64,000 bases of DNA from Artemia franciscana. Taxonomy: Eukaryota; Arthropoda; Branchiopoda; Anostraca; Artemiidae. The notes under the pieces are model-generated. The model did no database searches, was not told the DNA's origin, and saw only the letters and a list, made by a program, of their open reading frames with translations. The position numbers and the translations under genes are program-made. Below, piece by piece: positions 33,470-44,692 of the stretch. The DNA lies in NCBI RefSeq assembly GCF_032884065.1, contig NC_088881.1, forward strand, positions 10,637,147-10,701,146. Reading direction: 5' to 3'. Numbering within the stretch: position 1 is the stretch's first letter; every line of letters begins with the position of its first letter.

Positions 33470-35565
33470 TTTCGGAAGTTACGTTGAGTGTTCATATTAG
33501 AGAAAATTAACGTTTGTATTTTAGGTTAACATTCGCTTATTTGCGGAAGTCAATTTTTGGGAAGTTTGGAAAGTCGGCTTTAGATTTTCATGGGCGAAAC
33601 TTAATTTAATTTATGAAACATTTCTTTTTTTGGGGGGGGGGGGGATTCAGGAAAACTCTGCAAAATTTGTTGATTGTGGAAGCACCGAATTTTCAAGAAG
33701 ATGTCATAAATATTGCGCTGTTTGAAATGACTCTTCAACTCTTATGCTCCGTTCAAGGGGAATATTTATGTGAAGTATGGAAAGTCAGGCTCAAGTTTTC
33801 ATGTGCGAAAGTTTATTTAATTTACGAAACAAAAAAATTGAAATTTTGCAGTTCAGGAAAGCTGCAAAATTTCGGGATAGGGGAAACACTGCACATTATG
33901 ACGTAGTATTTTCAATAAGATGTCATAGATATTGCGTTGTTTTTAACTGACTCTTCAAATCTTATGCTCCCTTCAAGGATAATATTTTTGTGAAGTTTGA
34001 AAAGTCAGGTTTAAATTTTTATGTGCTAAAGTTTATATAGTTTACAAAACATTTTTTTTTTTTTGGGGGGGGGGGGTCCAGGAGAACTGTAAAATTTGGT
34101 GATAGTGGAAGCACTGCACATTATGACGTAGTATTTTCAAGAAGATGTCATAGATATTTCCCCGTTTTTAACTGACGCTTCAACTCTTATGCTCCGTTCA
34201 AAGAGAATATTTTTGTGAAGTTTGGAAATTCAGGCTCAAATTTTCATGTGCGAAAGTTTATTTAATTTACGAAGCAATTTTTTTAAGCATTTTTTGTAGT
34301 ATATTAGGGGGGATCCAGGAGAACTGTAAAATTTGGGGACAGTGGAAGCACTGGACATTATATCATAGTATTTTCAAGAAGATGTCATAGATATTGCGTT
34401 GCTTTTAATTGACTCTTCAAATCTTATGCTCCGTTCAAGGATAATATTTTTTTGAAGTTTGGAAAGTCAGGTTAAAAATTTCATGTGCGAAAGTTTATAT
34501 AATTTACGAAATTATTCTTGGGGGGGGGATTCAGGGGAACTGCGAAATTTGGGGATAGTGGAAGCACTGCACATTATGACGTAGTATTTTCAAGAAGATG
34601 TCATAAATATTGCGTTGTTTTTAACTAACTCTTAAACTCTTATGCTCCATTCAAGGAGAATATTTTTGTGAAGTTTGGAAAGTCAGGCTCAAACTTTCAT
34701 GTGCGAAAGTTTATTTAATTTACGGAACATTTTTTTTTTGAAATTTTGTAGTTCAGGAAAACTGCAAAATTTGAGGATAGTGGAAACACTGCACATTATG
34801 ACGTAGTATTTTCAAGAAGATGTCCTAGATATTGCATTGCTTTTAACTGACTCCTCAAATCTTATGCTCCGTTCAAAGATAATATTTTTGTGAAGTTCGG
34901 AAAATTTGGTTTAAATTTTCATGTGCGAAAGCTTATATAATTTACGAAGCAATGTTCTTTTTTTGGGGGGGGGGGATTCAGGAGAACTGTAAAATTTGGG
35001 GATAGTGGAAGCACTGCACATTATATCGTAGTATTTTCAAGAAGATGTCATAGATATTGCGTTGTTTTTAATTGACTCTTCAACTCTTATGCTCTGTTCA
35101 AGGATAATATTTTTTTGAAGTTTGGAAAGTCAGGTTTAAAATTTTGTGTGCGAAAGTTTATATAATTTACGAAACAACTTTTGTTTTGGGGGGGGGGATT
35201 CAGGAGAACTGCAAAATTTGGGGATAGTGGAAGCACTGCACATAATGACGTTGTATTTTCAAGAAGATGTCATAGATATTGCGTCATTTTTAACTGACTC
35301 TTCAATTCTTATGCTCTGTTCAAGGAGAATATTTTTGTGAATTTCGGAAAGTCAGGTTTAAATTTTCATGTACGAAAGCGTATTTTATTTACGAAACAAT
35401 TTTTTTTGAAATTTTGCAGTTAAGGAAAACTGCAAAATTTGGGGATAGTGGAAGCACTGCACATTATGACGTAGTATTTTCAAGAAGATGTCATAAATTT
35501 TGCGTTGTTTTTAACTGACTCTTCAACTCTTATGTTCCGTTCAAGGAGAATATTTTTGTGAAGTT
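33470..35565. repeat. Tandem array, ~222-bp unit, 9-10 copies
   Basis: The landmark AAAATTTGGGGATAGTGGAA recurs with changes at about 33661, 33868, 34087, 34327, 34541, 34765, 34988, 35211 and 35434; the period is mostly 223 bp (207-240). Units share GACTCTTCAACTCTTATGCT and CATGTGCGAAAGTTTAT. At one position units carry either a G7-G12 tract or GAAATTTTGCAGTT, so two unit types are intermixed. The frames at 33613-33906 and 35146-35340 are repeat artefacts. Confidence 0.95.
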
Positions 35566-36161
35566 TGTTTTTCCTTCCATGATTTATATGACCTCTTAGA
35601 TATAACTGAAGAGGGAGACAGGGATTTCATTAGTTGATGCTGAGGGGAAGAGAAAGTGCTGAGATTTGTCTTGTTGTAGATAGAACTTGCTATAGAAAAT
35701 GGTTTTATTAAACTCGTTTCTATGATGGTTAATCTTCTTTTATGTGAATGAATATAAGAAGCTTTGGATGAAATTAATCTGTTTGTTTTTCCTTGTCTAG
35801 GAATCAAAGTTTGGCTGGAAAATTGCATCTCTGCCTATATCCCCTCAAAAATAGATGATTAAACTGTTTGTTAAAGTAGAAAAACTTTTTTAGTTCAGTT
35901 TCGGCTCCAGTTCGTTGTTTTGATTCCAGAATACCAAAAGTCGAAGTAATATCCATCTTTTTAAATGATTTTAGGTGAATATTTGGTGAAATTTATTGAA
36001 TTTTCCAGCCAATCAGCTATTTGTCTTTTCTGTGCTGCTTTTATAGCCAAACAGTGCCCAAACTGATCAGGAGTTTAATTTTTTTCATTATACATAATCG
36101 GCTTACCATCTTACAGCCAAAACTTATTTTTACTTATTTGTTACTCATCTTACAGCCAGAT
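35566..36161. other. AIMP1 intron: no gene recognised
   Basis: Frames at 35541-35828 (-) and 36021-36245 (+) are motif-free. Confidence 0.45.
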
Positions 36162-36287
36162 CTTGTGATCAAACTAGATTTTTTTAGATTTTGTGATCAA
36201 ACTAGATTTTTTTTAGATTTTGTGATCAAACTAGATTTTTTTTAGATTTTGTGATCAAACTAGATTTTTTTTTTATTTTGTGATCAT
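36162..36287. repeat. Short tandem repeat, 29-bp unit
   Basis: TTTGTGATCAAACTAGATTT recurs at 36163, 36191, 36220 and 36249, with a partial fifth at 36278. Confidence 0.95.
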
Positions 36288-38190
36288 GCTCAGAGCTGAT
36301 TGGGCGGTCTTGCCATAACTTGTATAGCTTTGATAAGAGCTATACATGTTTGACAACAGAATATATACGACAGAAAACTAAAAGCTGACCCCTATTTCAC
36401 GGAAATCTTAGAAAAACCATTCTCCCATTTTGTGCCAGAGATAGTGATATTCAGTTTTAATGAAACTTATATCAATAGAAAGGTTTTTTTTTTATTTTAT
36501 TGAGCGTGGTAGAATTTACTTTTTATAGTTCAGGAAAGAGCATTCCCCAAAAATATTCTGTTATACTTGCTTTTAAAACATTAAGAATCAGTTCAAAAGA
36601 AGTCTCATTGAATAATTTGACAGCTTTGGAAGTTCTCTGTTGTGCTAACTGTCTTGATGTACATAATTGGTTGATGAGGGAGATAGGTGACTCTGTATAA
36701 GATTAAATAAAAAACAAGCTTAGAAAAAATGAAAGTAAAGAACAGAGTTAAACATAAACAGAACATAAATGATCTTATACACAACAAGTACTACCACCTC
36801 TCAAAATTACTCGTGTTTTACGCTAATATTTAGCTTTGTGTATTATTGAGGATATCTGAAATAACCTAAAACTTTAGTCGAAGGAGTGGGAGGCTCAGGG
36901 AGTTGCAGTTTTCCTCATTTACAGGTTGATTTATGCTATTTTTAAGTTTTAATTTCGCTCTTTACTTTCTTTTGACAAAAATTGTTCTTTTATTTGTTTC
37001 AAAATCATATTCTGTCTTATCCTAAATATGAGGTGGACTGCTCCTTAATCCTTAGCTGTTTTCACTGAAGTTTAACTTTGGTATAAAAAGCATGGATAAG
37101 GAAAACTACACCTTAGCAAGTTTCTTTTTATATTTTTCGGGGAGGGGGTATATCTTGAAAATAAAGGATTTTGTATGTCACTATGTTAGTAAGCATATGA
37201 TTCTGATCTTTTATTTTTTAAGAAAATATTTTGCAATATGAGTGGACCTATTTACGCCTCAGCATCAATATTGTATATTTTTTCAAATATATATTCTTTT
37301 AGACATAATAAGGTTCGGGATGGACAGTAAAATCTCCCTAGAAATATCTGAAAGACTTGCCAAGAATTTGTAGCCTAAAAACACAGGCTAAAAATTTTTT
37401 TTTGTGTAAAACTTGTAAAATTCTGCTAAGATTCTTTAAAATTCTGCGTTAAGCACAAAAAGAATTAGTCTAAAAAGAATTTTTAGCCTAAAACACATTT
37501 TTGTGCTTAACGCAGCCTCTCCTCCACAAAAAGGTCAACTGAGCGTTGCCCAAATAGTCCGGGTGCAACTATGCAATAAGCCATATTGAACGTTATATAT
37601 TGTATAATGTTATGAAGCATATAAACTGTGCGTAAAAATCGTTCATTTTGATCTGGGTATATTTATGCCTAGTGGTGAAAGCACCACAGCATGGGTCTCT
37701 GAGACTGGGAGGTAATCTCGATGGCCTTTTTATTGTTATAAAGCCTTTGGTTATCTTCGAATTTCGCTGAATAACTTACTCACCTTAGTCTAGCCAAAAA
37801 CCGATGTTTTTTGGCTCAAAGTACAGAAATAAGTACTTTCCTTGAATACAATCTCTGGTTTTACAGAAAGAGTACTATAGCTTTGAATTTCTCTTCAAAT
37901 GATTCTTCTCCCGGTATTTTGCACCCACCGGTTCAGTATGATATGTCATTGGTGAAATTACGGAGGGTCAACTTTTACCGAGGTGATAAATCGTCTAGAC
38001 AAATTTCTAGACGTTTTTGTGAACGGTCTGAGAGTCTACAAATCTCTGCCTTTGAATTACTAGGGAACAATTTTCATTTCAACAATAGCAAGATATGGGT
38101 AGGCCTTTGTTAATTTTATCCAAAATCTGTGATACTTTCTCTTCAAATTAATCATTTTTTCCAAAGATTGAGGCCCGAAACCCTTTTCGT
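36288..38190. other. AIMP1 intron: no gene recognised; 18-bp inverted pair
   Basis: CTGCGTTAAGCACAAAAA (about 37444) and its exact complement (about 37498-37515) are 36 bp apart. An 8-bp inverted pair GTATAGCT/AGCTATAC lies at 36322 and 36338. A 100-codon plus frame at 37811-38113 starts at TTG and has no motif I recognise. Confidence 0.5.
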
Positions 38191-38192
38191 TT

Positions 38193-38403
38193 TTACTCAT
38201 CAGCCGTTTTACCACCATTCAATGCATTAAAGACGAGTCCAACAATATCGAAAATTCCATCATAATTCAATAATAATCTGAAAATTCTAAATCGAATTTT
38301 GAAAAGTTGATGTCTAAAAGTCATTATAATTTCCAGTAGCATAGTTTCTTCGATTGTCATTATCGAGACATCCTCCAACATGAATTCTTTCGCTCTCCCG
38401 TGC
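38193..38403 (-). other. Candidate unassigned minus-strand exon or ORF
   Basis: A minus-strand frame is open from a pyrimidine-rich stretch ending TTTCAAG-CAG (about 38404-38412) down to a stop at 38193. It includes MLEDVSIMTIEETMLLEII and ends NGGKTADE. A plausible acceptor precedes it and no repeat landmark overlaps it. I recognise no family; chance is a strong alternative. Confidence 0.2.
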
Positions 38404-38504
38404 GATTCGCCTGCTTGAAACCAATAAACGAAATGAAATTATGAAAGTAAAAAAAAAACAGCTTTAATTTTCTTTCTAGCAAAACTTAATGAAATTTTAG
38501 GAGG

Positions 38505-38710
38505 TGGTGAGTGGAGGCCATCATCTCCTCGATTTTGAAAAATACTTTTCTTGGTATTTTCATTGAAAAGTGGCTTTTTTTTGGTGCTTTCATCAGAATA
38601 ATTAAAAAACAACAAAATTGCCGCCCCCTAAATTTTGAAAAATAAATATTTGCCCCCCTCCTATTATTTGTGTGAATTGATGCCATTGATTTTTGGCACA
38701 ATTCCAATTG
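38505..38710 (+). repeat. MITE-like dispersed repeat R-E, copy 1
   Basis: It shares AAAATACTTTTCTTGGTATT, a CCGCCCCCTAAATTTTGAAA-like block, and AATTGATGCCATTGA with the copies at 56143-56360 and 57873-58075. A looser relative lies at 40115-40285. C-rich and G-rich patches alternate with AT-rich ones. Confidence 0.6.
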
Positions 38711-38979
38711 ATTATGACAGTAATACCCTTTAAATAATTTTTGCAATGCTTAGTACTCCTCATGAAAGAATGGATGTATTTTGATAGCAATCAAAATATG
38801 TTAACTATTTTGGGTAGCTACACAAGATAATAATGAAAGAGATATGAGCTTGTTCTTAAACAATACAAATAAAAGCTATATTATGAGTTAAAATTGTCTG
38901 GATCAACCAGAAGATTGAAATCGATGTCAATCTTGTACGTGGTTGCCACCAAACTCTAGTATAATGTGTACTCCCCCCA

Positions 38980-39030
38980 AGCTCATTTTGTACCCCTGGA
39001 GTTGCGTATACTACGCTTCGGGAACCACTG
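38980..39030 (-). mobile_element. hAT-type terminal sequence (solo end)
   Basis: On the minus strand from 39030 the sequence CAGTGGTTCCCGAAGCGTAG, followed by a CCAGGGGTAC stretch, matches the CAGTGGTTCCC-type ends of hAT MITEs. No partner end was found to the left, so it may be a truncated copy. Confidence 0.45.
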
Positions 39031-40024
39031 GATTGGAAGCGTAATGTCGAGAAGGAATTATTCTACGTACTCCTTCAATGGTCAGTTTTTGCAGATGATG
39101 TTTTATATCCTGTCTCTTGAGATAATTAAACGAAATAAAAATGTAAAAAAAAAATGGGTGCAAATCGTTAACAAGACTTTGATAAAGGCTTCACACCCGG
39201 AAGTTTGTACCAACAGAAAAAGATACTTAGCTTAAAATATAAACAAAAGTAGGATAAATGAAAATAACAAACTGTAAATAAAAGTAAAGAAAGCAAATTA
39301 AACGAATAAAACAGGAACAAAGAAAACCGGATGTTCAAGGAAACTCGAATAACTTTAATGGACTTCGTTCAGATGTGAGTTTTCGTTTGTTTTTGTATAG
39401 GATTTATGTGTTTTTCATTTTTTTTTCTCATTGATCTTTACATATTTCGTTTAATCTAAGTATATTTTTTTTCTTTGATAGAGGCTTACGGGTGTGAAGT
39501 CAACATATTTGGACGTTGATTATTATTAATGCAAAAAAAGGTTTTGTTTTTCACTGTCTTATTAGAAAATATACCTTTTTTTCGGTATTTTCATTTACTT
39601 TTAAGTATAAATATAAGGACGACATGGTTTAACGAACAACATTGTCTAAGAAACTATTCCTTGAAGATGCTATATCTTGCCAAGATAAATTAAGTTTTAT
39701 TGGAAACTAAATAAAACTGATTACCGCCTTTGGAGATCTGTGAGAAATTGCTAGAGGCTAGAAACTTAAGCACTTTTGTGTCATTAACTGAAATAAAGTG
39801 AGAGAAATAACTAATGGTGAGAAATTGTTGGCTAATTCCCCTATTAATGGAACTGCCTAACGATCATGAGAAATAAACTTTTAACCGTATAAGATAGTCA
39901 CTGAAAGGATAAATAAGCGATTTTGTTGTAGTGAAACTAATATTTAGGGTTAATTTTATTATTAGTTAGGTTAGATTAGCAGTAATGTGAACCAACAATT
40001 GTTTTCTGACGGCAACTATCACCA
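39031..40024. other. AIMP1 intron: no gene recognised
   Basis: No motif in the frame at 38966-39235. AT-rich throughout. Confidence 0.4.
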
Positions 40025-40078
40025 ATAACTAATTGAAGCACTAAGCCGCCTGAAGCCAATAAATCTATCAATCAATGC
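40025..40078 (-). repeat. Short 3' tail of non-LTR family N1
   Basis: GCACTAAGCCGCCTGAAGCC on the plus strand is the complement of the 3' end seen in 5218-5440 and 54998-55276, followed on the minus strand 5' side by a TGAT-like tail. Only the last ~30 bp of the element remain. Confidence 0.5.
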
Positions 40079-40114
40079 AACCACAGAGCTATTATTTTAC
40101 ATTAACCTCTCCAT

Positions 40115-40285
40115 TGGCATGCATTTGGGGAGGGAAACGGGGAAATGTGTCCCTGGGTTTTGTCTTTCCCCCGCCCAAGATTTTGAAAACACCCTTTTTG
40201 CGGTGTTTAAATTGAAAAAGCTTTTTTGATTATTGAAAAAAAAGGAATAAAAACAACAGCTAGATTTCGAAAAATACATTAACAA
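40115..40285 (+). repeat. MITE-like dispersed repeat R-E, diverged copy
   Basis: CCCCCGCCCAAGATTTTGAA and the following AT-rich body loosely match R-E copies. Assigned by eye only. Confidence 0.4.
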
Positions 40286-40585
40286 CTCTTAACATATTAA
40301 CACACTTAATTTAGTCTCCCTGTCAATTTAACCATCCGACCAACAATAATAGAATTGGCCCCTAGATATACGTGGCTCCCACAATCAAGCTCAGTTTCAT
40401 AGAGGGTTCCTTTCAGAAGCTGCTCCCTGAAAGAGGGTGTAGTCTACGCCCTATTAATACTGGGCAAATTGATGCGGTTTTTGATTGCTTAGAACTCTTT
40501 GGAAGAATACATTGATGCAGGGCATGGTTTGAAAATTTCAGGCTTGCAAACTTTCCCTGCGTTCAATTGACTTGAACGCAGATTC

Positions 40586-40609
40586 CATAGATTTCAATTG
40601 AAATCTATG
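40586..40609. other. Perfect 24-bp palindrome
   Basis: Twelve-bp arms CATAGATTTCAA with no spacer. It may be a binding-site-like dyad or a small hairpin; no function can be assigned. Confidence 0.7.
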
Positions 40610-41094
40610 CTAATCTTTCAGGAGCATAGTAGCTAGTTGTGCTCTTGCATTTGAAAGTAATAAAAGGCTACCTGTCATTTAATAATGTGACTACTCCCCT
40701 ACAAAAACTGACTAAATCTCTTTTAGTAATACTATTTGTTTTGATTAACTAAATTAATTCACTATTGTAATTGAATAATTAATGTAATTAATGAGATTTA
40801 TATCTCACTAATGAATTAATTAATTAGATTAGTTATTTCATAATAAAATTTAATTAAAATTTTGATATCTGTTGAAACTTTCAAAGTATTTCCTAGCTTT
40901 ATACATAACGATTTATGCTTTTTCTTGAAATCAAGAATTTAGGAAAAGGTAAGGCGAATCTATTAACTTTTCCCGCGCTAATTCTAAAAATCATCTGAAA
41001 AATCCTGTTATTGCCAATGCTTGCAATCACGTGGGTGTTACGTTCCATTTTAAGCCAAGGGACTCGGGAGGCCTTTTAAGTTGAAATTAAATAA
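40610..41094. other. AIMP1 intron: AT-rich, nothing recognised
   Basis: TAATTAAT-type low-complexity sequence at 40740-40860. Confidence 0.5.
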
Positions 41095-41985
41095 AAAACT
41101 TTCAGTTAAAAAACTATTTTTATTTAATTTCTGAACGTTTTTGAATTTATGCATGTTTGATTTTGGTTCTCCACACATAAATTGTTAAAATGAAATTTGC
41201 ATATTAATTCTTTTTTTGGCTAAATGGCTTTCTCTTAGTTTTGATCAGACGATTCTGAGAAATAAGGGGTGGGGAAGGAGGCCTAGCTGCCCTCCAATTT
41301 TTCGGTTACTTAAAAAGGCAACTAGAACTTTTAATTTTTAACGAACGTTTTTATTAGTAAAAAATATACGTAACTTAAGAATTAACTTACGTAATAAAAT
41401 TTTATATTCTTGTATTTTTATTATGTATATGAGGGGGTTTGTCCCCTCGTTAATACCTCGCTCTTTACACTAAATCTTAAGTTTTGTCCCAATTCTTTAA
41501 GAATGACCCCTGAATCAGAAAGATCGTAGAATAAATAGTTGAAATTACTAAAAATACTTTAGCATAAAGATCGAGGTATTTATATCCTACTAAATACCTC
41601 GCTCTTTATGCTAAAGTATTTTTAGAATCCTCATATTCGTAATAATCTCTGTTCGTTTTAAGTTTTAATGCTACTCCTTACTTTCAATTGAAAAAACTTT
41701 TTCATGTTTATTTTTTCATTGTTTTTTTTTATAGTAATGCTAGAAAATCCCGCGTCCTTTTCATTGAATTTCTCTTCCCCCATGACATATTCCTCCAAGG
41801 AAAGATTCTCCCACATAGCTTTCTCCCCTCAACCCCACCCCCAAACCAAAAAAAAACCCTGAAAACTTCTGTACACTTCCCAATAACCATTACTGTATGT
41901 TAACACTGTTCAAAGTTTGTAACTTGCAGCCCCTCCCCCAGGGACTGTGGGGGAGTAAGTCATCCCCACTTCATTTTTGCAATGC
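41095..41985 (-). repeat. Repeat R-A 3' half plus R-C tail, inverted copy
   Basis: The reverse complement matches 53440-54310 from the CCCCCACAGTCCC block through the foldback core and the ACGTAAGTTAATTCTTAAGT and GGAGGGCAGCTAGGCCTCCT segments to AACTGAAAG. The same order in both copies shows R-A and R-C belong to one larger element. It holds the hairpin core at 41454, 41565 and 41595. Confidence 0.85.
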
Positions 41986-42469
41986 AAACATTAATTAGTT
42001 AATAATTGAATATTAATTATAAGTTTACAAAGTAAACAACAGTAAATCTTCCTTTTTCACAGTGCTTGCATATGCAAAGGTTTGTGTCTAGGCGTTTACC
42101 CCCCTCCCTTGAAAATATTCATCGTTTTTGACTGGTCTCCAATCACTTTCGACTTACAAATAAGACTAGAACTCTCTAGAAGTTTCCGTGACCATGATTT
42201 GAAGGCGGGGACGATGAAGGGGCAGTCTGTTTCCCATAAGGAATGCATTCTGCTCATTTTGTTGTTTAATTTTATTCTTTACTTTCTTAATAACAACGTA
42301 GACCAGAAATATTCCAATAAATCAAGAGGGATTAAAGATCAATTTCAAATGTTTTATGCATGTTTTAAAGTCTCTTTTTTACCCTCTGCTCAAAAACAAA
42401 AGTCCTTTTTGTGGTCCTGGGGATTATACATCGTTTTTATCTCCACCCTCCCCTCGTCTGTCCCTTAGA

Positions 42470-43060
42470 ACTCGTTCTGTATTTATCTGAAGGCTCAAAT
42501 AGAGCTTACTCCTTATTTTCAGTTAAAAAAAACTATTTTTTTAATTTAAAGTATCAGGAGGCTCAATGAGAACTGGGATGTCTTGACATTAAAATTCAAA
42601 CTTTAAGGTATCTCCCTCCTTCCATAACTACAAAACTATCAGAAAACCCTATTGTAGAAGTTTCAGTGCCTTTTTGATTTTTGTAACTTGTCCATGTTTA
42701 CAGATAACTTTCAATTATTGGAAACATCCGGACATTTTCGCGGGGGATTTTTTGCGGGGGGGGGGGATGATATGGAGGAATTTTCCGAGGGGATAAAATT
42801 TTTCGAAGAATTACCCTGAATTCTTCTACAAAATTCCATTTATTTGTCTTCCTTCCTCTTTGTATGCATAATTTTACATATGGAGAAAACGTTACGGCAA
42901 AATTGTCCAAGGGAAATTCTCAGCGGGAATCAAATTTTTTGGCAAGATTTTTCCTTTGAAAAGTGTGGTTAGTGTCTTGATGCTGCAAGGTGACAACTTC
43001 CTCCTTATTGTACAAACTATTCATGGCGTTTACTTTAGTTCATCACTGCTACTCCCCCCC
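42470..43060 (+). repeat. Dispersed repeat R-B, intact copy
   Basis: It matches the split copy 44340-44692 plus 46689-46880: CTTAGAACTNNTTCNGTATT, GTATCTCCCTCC, TCCATTTATTTGTCTTCCTT, TTCCTCTTTGTA, and GATTTTCCTNNGAAAA landmarks. It supplies the empty-site sequence for Helentron-like copy 2. Confidence 0.8.
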
Positions 43061-43269
43061 CCCCATCCCACCTCAGAACCAATGATAAAGACGTAGACTG
43101 AATGTATACGTGGGAACTAAGAAGAAGATAACAAGCCCCAAAACTCATTTATTTTCATCTGAAGGGTCAGTGAGGCTTAGAAAATTAGGCAATTAAAACG
43201 TCCCCTTTTTGGAATCTTACCAAACGTTACCTTTGGTATCTTACTATATCCCTGCAATACAAACACTTC

Positions 43270-43530
43270 AGATAGAGGAATAAATAAACGCTAGAAACAT
43301 TTTTGTGCAATAAGAAGGAAGATGCCACATTCCAGCATCTTTTTGGACACTAAGCACATTTTTCTAAGGAAAAATCTTGCTTGACAATTTGATCCCCGTT
43401 GAAAGAAAATTCTTCCCAAAAATTATCTCCCCGCGGGAAATTCTCCTAGTCAATTTTCCCTTCCCCTGCAGAAAAAAACGCGAAAAAAGTCCGAATGTTT
43501 TGAATATAGATAACTTCTATATTAGAAGTA
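43270..43530 (-). repeat. Repeat R-B, inverted partial copy
   Basis: The reverse complement of GCATCTTTTTGGACAC through AGGAAAAATCTTGC matches the 42930-43000 part of R-B, and its CGCGGGAAATTCTCC block matches the bases nearer 42920. The two copies face each other about 200 bp apart. Confidence 0.65.
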
Positions 43531-43639
43531 TATATATTAAACTATATTATTTCTATATTGTTTTACTTTCGTAATGTTTTTAATAGCCAGTACTACCTGT
43601 AAGCAATGGCCAAATAAAAAAAAAAACAAACATCTCCAT

Positions 43640-44090
43640 CTTAAACTAATTCAAAAATCGTAACTATTATTTTGGTTCGTCTTAAAAATAAAAGTATTTT
43701 GCGAAAAGAAATTTATGGTAATTTGGACAAAAAGTCTGAAACCCCTCGAAAAAGGCGTCAGATCAAAATGAAAGTGTATCATTGCAATCAGCATGGTTGA
43801 AAACCTTCTACAGGGAAGTTGCAGTCCCCCACAATAAACAACAAGGAAAATAACTTTTTTGCATGGGTAGCACTGATATGTCTCCCGTTTTTTTTTTTTT
43901 TTTTTTTTTTTTTTCAGCAGGGCTAGGGAGTGACCAGAACATCATAGAGTGACATATAATAGCTCATTTAAACGGGAATTCAATTTGGTAGTGCCCTTTT
44001 TAAGTGACCAAAAACATTGAAGGGCAACTAGCCTCCTCCCCTTCCCTAAAACCCCCTGTCCCCAAAGTCATCCAGGTCAGGTCCTCGGGT
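43640..44090 (+). repeat. Repeat R-A, diverged internal fragment
   Basis: AGTGCCCTTTTTAAGTGACC and GGGCAACTAGCCTCCTCCCC match the middle of R-A. A T28-30 run at 43889-43914 occupies the position of the shorter T run of other copies. Confidence 0.65.
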
Positions 44091-44339
44091 TGAGCAGAGT
44101 GTTCTTCTTTTTAACTCAACTTCAACTATGGCAGTCACGGGTAAAACGAGGGCAACTTTGAACAGAAAGAAATATATTCTTTCAGTAAAATAGAAAAGAA
44201 TCGATCTGCTTATATTCTAATAAAAAAGATAATGACTATTTGTAATTGGCATAGCTTAAAAAAATGTCTGTAAGCTTCATAAATAAAACTTAAAATTATT
44301 CACAAACAGATAATACATACAATAGCAAGTTTTTAATTT

Positions 44340-44692
44340 TTTTGTAATTTTGTTTTATAAGGTTGTTCCTGATTTTTTACAATACAACCTCTCCTCGTCT
44401 CTTCCTTAGAACTAATTCAGTATTTATACGAAGCCTCAATGAGAGCTGGGACATTCTGGCATTAAAATACAGCCTTTGAGGTATCTCCCTCCCTCCTTAA
44501 GAACAAAAAAATCATGGATCCCCATTGAAGAAGTTTAAGTGTCTTTTAAGCTTTATAATTTGTCCATTGCTTGCAGATGGTATTTGTTATTGGGCATAAT
44601 GAGGACATTTTTTAGCTGAGGAATTTTCAGTGGGAGAAATTTTTTGGGAAAATTTGCCCTAAACTCTTTTGCGTTCTTCCTTTTATTTGTCT
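44340..44692 (+). repeat. Repeat R-B, copy 2, left part
   Basis: CTTCCTTAGAACTAATTCAG to TTTTATTTGTCT parallels 42465-42850. It is cut by the element at 44693 and resumes at 46689. Confidence 0.8.
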
